The notes under the pieces: generated by a model
Told to the model about the DNA's origin: nothing
What the model saw: the letters and a program-made list of their open reading frames with translations, nothing else
Databases searched by the model: none
Assembly: GCA_036278435.1 (NCBI GenBank)
Contig: DASULA010000262.1
Coordinates: 1 to 25,572 of the forward strand
Source: DASULA01 sp036278435
GTDB taxonomy: Bacteria > Actinomycetota > Actinomycetes > Mycobacteriales > DASULA01
Reading direction: 5' to 3'
Length of the DNA: 25,572 nucleotides
Program-made: the position numbers and the translations under genes
Shown: one piece after another, positions 23,281 through 25,572 of the stretch
Numbering within the stretch: the stretch's first letter is position 1
Layout: each line of letters opens with the position of its first letter

Positions 23281-23350
23281 CGCCGTCCGGCAGCGAGCGC
23301 CCGGCCCGTTCCAGCCGCCCCGGCCATCCGGGCCGACTCACACCGGACCG

Positions 23351-23407
23351 CGTGGTTCGGACAGTCCCGATTCCGGCAGCCTGGTTCGGACAGCCCGGTT
23401 CAGACGG
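23351..23407. repeat. four 14-15 bp iterated repeats between egtD and tenA
   Basis: Direct repeats read on the plus strand as CGTGGTTCGGACAG (23351), TCCCGATTCCGGCAG (23365), CCTGGTTCGGACAG (23380) and CCCGGTTCAGACGG (23394). Copies 1 and 3 share TGGTTCGGACAG exactly. The last copy includes the final codons and stop of egtD. They could be a protein-binding array for the tenA pair or a local slippage product. Confidence 0.6.
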
Positions 23408-24371
23408 CCTGGGACAGCGACAGGGCGAACCGGTCCCGGCCGTCGGTCCACCACTCGCGCACACCAAATCCGGAACGCGCCAGTTCCGCCTCGATCCGTT
23501 CCCGGCGGAACTTGGCCGACACCTCGGTGCGGATTTCCTCGCCGGCCTCGATGCGCGCGGACAGGCCGATGGCGCCGACCTTGACCTCCTGCGACCGGCG
23601 GGCGCGCAGTCGCATCTCGACCCACTCGTTGGCCGCGTCCCACAGCGCCACGTGGTCGAAGGCATCCGGGTCGAAGTTGGCGCGCAGCTCACGGTTGATC
23701 CGGCGCAGCATGTTCCGGTTGAACTCGGCGGTGACCCCGGCGGTGTCGTCGTAGGCGCGCAGCAGGACCTCCGGGTTCTTGGCCAGGTCGACGCCCAGCA
23801 GCAGCCAGTCGTCGGCGTCCATACTGGAGTGCACCCCACGCAGGAACCGGATCCGCTCGCGCGGTTCGAACGTGCCGATGGTGCCACCGAGGAACGCGGT
23901 GAGCCGCGGTCCGCCGGTCGGCAGCAACCCGAGCTGGTGCTCGAAGTCGGCCATCACACCGTGCACCTCGATACCCGGGTACTCAACCATCAGTGCCTCA
24001 CCGGCCTCGACCAGCGCGGTGACGCTCACGTCCACCGGGATGTACCGGCGCAGCGTGCCGGCCCGGTTCAGGGCGGTGAGCAGCAACCGGGTCTTCTCGG
24101 CGTACCCGGATCCCAGCTCCACCAACGTGCCGGCACCGGCCCGCTCGGCGATCTGGTCGGCGTGGGCGTCGATGATCTCCCACTCGGCCCGGGTCAGGTA
24201 GTACTCGGGCAGTTGGGTGATCCGTTCGAACAGGCGACCGCCGCGGTCGTCGTAGAACCACTTCGGCGGAAGTACCTTCGGCTGGGCGGTCAACCCGTCC
24301 CGTACGTCGGACCGCAGCTTCTCGGAGAGGAAGTCCGCGGGCAGGTGGTTGTCCAGGGCGAACGCGGCCAC
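23400..24371 (-). CDS. egtD: EgtD-like L-histidine N-alpha-methyltransferase
   Basis: A 323-aa SAM-dependent enzyme of the EgtD family, which trimethylates histidine to hercynine in ergothioneine synthesis. Motifs are LPPKWFYDD (Y40), LPEYYLTRAEWEI (Y57), the SAM motif VELGSGYAEKT, PVDVS, LLLGVDLAKN, YDDTAGVTAEFN, and EEIRTEVSAKFR with E283 and S285. These numbers are one higher than the mycobacterial EgtD residues Y39, Y56, E282 and S284. The substrate-contacting Asn (N166 in that enzyme, motif GSTIGN) is Thr here (T167 in GGTIGTFEP), so substrate or rate may differ. The GTG at 24371 has GGGGGAG 4 nt upstream. No egtA, egtB, egtC or egtE lies in the window; its upstream neighbour is a protease. 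Confidence 0.88.
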   Translation of the reverse strand: MAAFALDNHLPADFLSEKLRSDVRDGLTAQPKVLPPKWFYDDRGGRLFERITQLPEYYLTRAEWEIIDAHADQIAERAGAGTLVELGSGYAEKTRLLLTALNRAGTLRRYIPVDVSVTALVEAGEALMVEYPGIEVHGVMADFEHQLGLLPTGGPRLTAFLGGTIGTFEPRERIRFLRGVHSSMDADDWLLLGVDLAKNPEVLLRAYDDTAGVTAEFNRNMLRRINRELRANFDPDAFDHVALWDAANEWVEMRLRARRSQEVKVGAIGLSARIEAGEEIRTEVSAKFRRERIEAELARSGFGVREWWTDGRDRFALSLSQAV

Positions 24372-24755
24372 GGATCTCCCCCTCTGTCGGACGTGGGTCG
24401 CTCGGGCGGGCGAACCACACGTACACCGTCGGGCTTCCGCACCGGGTCCGGGAGGGCCGAACGGGTGCGACTGCCTGCCAACGCTCGTCGGATCGCGACG
24501 AGTCGATCACTGTGGGTTCATCGTCTCGCGTCCCGGTTCGGTGCTATCGGGCGGGGTGGGCGGAGGCGACGTTCATCGCCACACCATGTCCGATACGCGC
24601 GTTCCGCGCAGCCGAAAATCCAGAACAACCATCACCCGATCAGGTGTAAAGCGGGACAATACCGGGCTACGATCCATCCATGCCGCCGCCGACGCCGGCC
24701 TTGTCGGGGCGGATTCTGAACCGCGCCGGCCCCGTGGCGGCCCGCCGGCAACCGG
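24372..24755. other. intergenic region upstream of egtD, no gene seen
   Basis: This 384-bp gap separates the protease stop from egtD. It is locally less GC-rich around 24600-24680. On the plus strand TGTAAA and TACGAT are spaced 17 bp apart (24645-24673 region), promoter-like, but the only following ORF would run into the antisense of the protease end and looks non-coding. No terminator or operator is convincing. Confidence 0.4.
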
Positions 24756-25572
24756 TCAGCCGGCCAACACCCGCACCCCGAACTCGGCCTCAACCGGTAC
24801 CACCGGTTGGTAGATCAGGCCACAGCCGCGGACCGGCCCGCCGCTGACGATGCCCAACGCGGTGCTGCCGGCCCACACCCCGGCCCCGCTGTCACCGGGC
24901 CCGCTGCACGCGGTGGTGACCGTCATGCCGGTCACCGTGCGGCCCGGGTAGTACACCGTGGCGCCGGTGCGGGTGACCGTCCCGCAGGTGAGCCCGGTGG
25001 TCGACCCGGACTTGCACACCACCTGGCCAACCAGCGCGGTGCCCACCGACCGGACCGGGTAGGCCGGGTAGACCAGCCCGGACGCCCGCCAGTACGCCGG
25101 GTAGGCCACCCCGATCAGGCCCATGTCACCGCCCGCGCCGAACACGCTGCCCGCCCGCGAACCGATGACCCGCTCGCCGACGCTGGCCGTGCCGGCCGCC
25201 CACACCGATCCAACCTGGGTGCAGTGCCCGGCGGTCAGCAGGTAGTACCGGCCGGCCGCCGTGGCGGTGAACCCACTGGTGCAGCGCGCCCGCGCGGTGT
25301 AGATCGCGAGGCCGGACCGCAGCGGCGGGTCGCAGGCGTACGGACTGGAACACCCCTGGGGAACGTGCCGTTCGGTCGACCCGGCCAGCACCACCGGGCC
25401 GTCCCGCCGACCGCGCACCGAGGTGACCAACCGACGCTGCGCCGGGGTGAGGTCGGCGCCGGCCGGCAGGTGCAGTTCGACCGCGTTCCGGCGCACCGCG
25501 ACCGACGCCTCCAGGCCGTACTCGGCACCGCGGTTGGCCGCGGCGACAAGCCCGCCGAGCCGCCGGGCGGCG
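24756..25572 (-). CDS. trypsin-like serine protease, streptogrisin type (5' end beyond window)
   Basis: The visible part is about 271 aa, and the frame stays open to the window edge, so the N-terminus (signal peptide and the rest of the propeptide) is missing. The catalytic triad of S1 peptidases is present: His in YYLLTAGHC, Asp in AGGDMGLIGV, and Ser in TTACSGPGDSGAGVW. Cysteine pairs (GCSSPYACDPP, RCTSG...GHC, VVCKSGSTTGLTC, ACSG...RGCG) suggest disulfides and secretion. The region before the mature domain (EASVAVRRNAVELHLPAGADLTPAQRRLV) resembles a streptogrisin/alpha-lytic pro-region. The GTG at 25496 is probably internal rather than the real start. Unrelated to egtD by function. Confidence 0.9.
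   Translation of the reverse strand, partial: AARRLGGLVAAANRGAEYGLEASVAVRRNAVELHLPAGADLTPAQRRLVTSVRGRRDGPVVLAGSTERHVPQGCSSPYACDPPLRSGLAIYTARARCTSGFTATAAGRYYLLTAGHCTQVGSVWAAGTASVGERVIGSRAGSVFGAGGDMGLIGVAYPAYWRASGLVYPAYPVRSVGTALVGQVVCKSGSTTGLTCGTVTRTGATVYYPGRTVTGMTVTTACSGPGDSGAGVWAGSTALGIVSGGPVRGCGLIYQPVVPVEAEFGVRVLAG

Noticed and set aside
23281..23399. TPP riboswitch upstream of the tenA pair
   Set aside because: I looked for the CUGAGA core and the GAACCUG / GCGUAGGGA elements on the minus strand and found none.
24588..24830. Plus-strand small gene after a promoter-like TGTAAA/TACGAT pair
   Set aside because: Candidate frames are proline/arginine-rich and run antisense into the protease 3' end; no ribosome site at the ATG.

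Overview
The window is about 25.6 kb of very GC-rich DNA. Strongly GC-biased third codon positions, frequent GTG starts, several 4-bp stop/start overlaps, apparently leaderless genes and families such as EgtD, DUF5926, stand-alone RsbW-type ATPases and LytTR/DUF485/acetate-symporter clusters all point to an Actinomycetota chromosome (a filamentous or Pseudonocardiales-like actinomycete is plausible; the genus cannot be read from the sequence). No tRNA, rRNA, transposase, integrase or CRISPR-Cas gene was seen. The content is mostly metabolic and regulatory chromosome, with two accessory-looking stretches at 12.3-13.0 kb and 13.8-15.1 kb.

Layout. 0.1-5.2 kb: glpD with its TetR regulator on the minus strand, divergent from an alkyl-DHAP-synthase-like flavoenzyme that is translationally coupled to an arginine deiminase; a palindrome lies across the 17-bp divergent gap. 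5.2-7.8 kb (minus): a DUF5926/SEC-C protein, an RsbW-like ATPase and a glycerophosphodiester phosphodiesterase. 8.1-9.8 kb (plus): an acyl-CoA synthetase with a hairpin-containing leader. 9.8-11.3 kb (minus): a CytX-type NCS1 permease under a clear TPP riboswitch. 11.4-12.3 kb: an EamA/DMT transporter. 12.3-13.0 kb: a gene-free region with an array of about eleven 28-29 bp palindromic tandem repeats. 13.0-15.1 kb (minus): a TetR-WHG regulator and a chained PadR / unknown 223-aa protein / 78-aa membrane protein operon whose middle gene is strikingly AT-richer than its surroundings. 15.2-16.5 kb: an AlkA-type glycosylase convergent with a rhodanese. 16.6-21.0 kb (minus): LytS-like kinase, a 19-codon coupled ORF, LytTR regulator, DUF485 protein and acetate-type symporter. 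21.0-24.4 kb (minus): Fpg/Nei glycosylase, a coupled pair of TenA paralogues (one Cys type, one Glu type) and an EgtD-like methyltransferase with an altered substrate-site residue. 24.8 kb to the edge: a secreted-type trypsin-like protease, cut by the window end.

How it fits together. Glycerol-phosphate and lipid chemistry (GlpD, AGPS-like enzyme, GDPD, FadD) dominates the left third. Thiamine salvage is represented twice: HMP uptake by riboswitch-controlled CytX, and pyrimidine salvage by the TenA pair. The 16.6-21 kb cluster reads as a sensor/regulator pair controlling uptake of a small carboxylate. The two DNA glycosylases are not adjacent and look like independent housekeeping genes. The least explained material is the palindromic repeat array, the PadR operon, and the iterated 14-15 bp repeats at the end of egtD.
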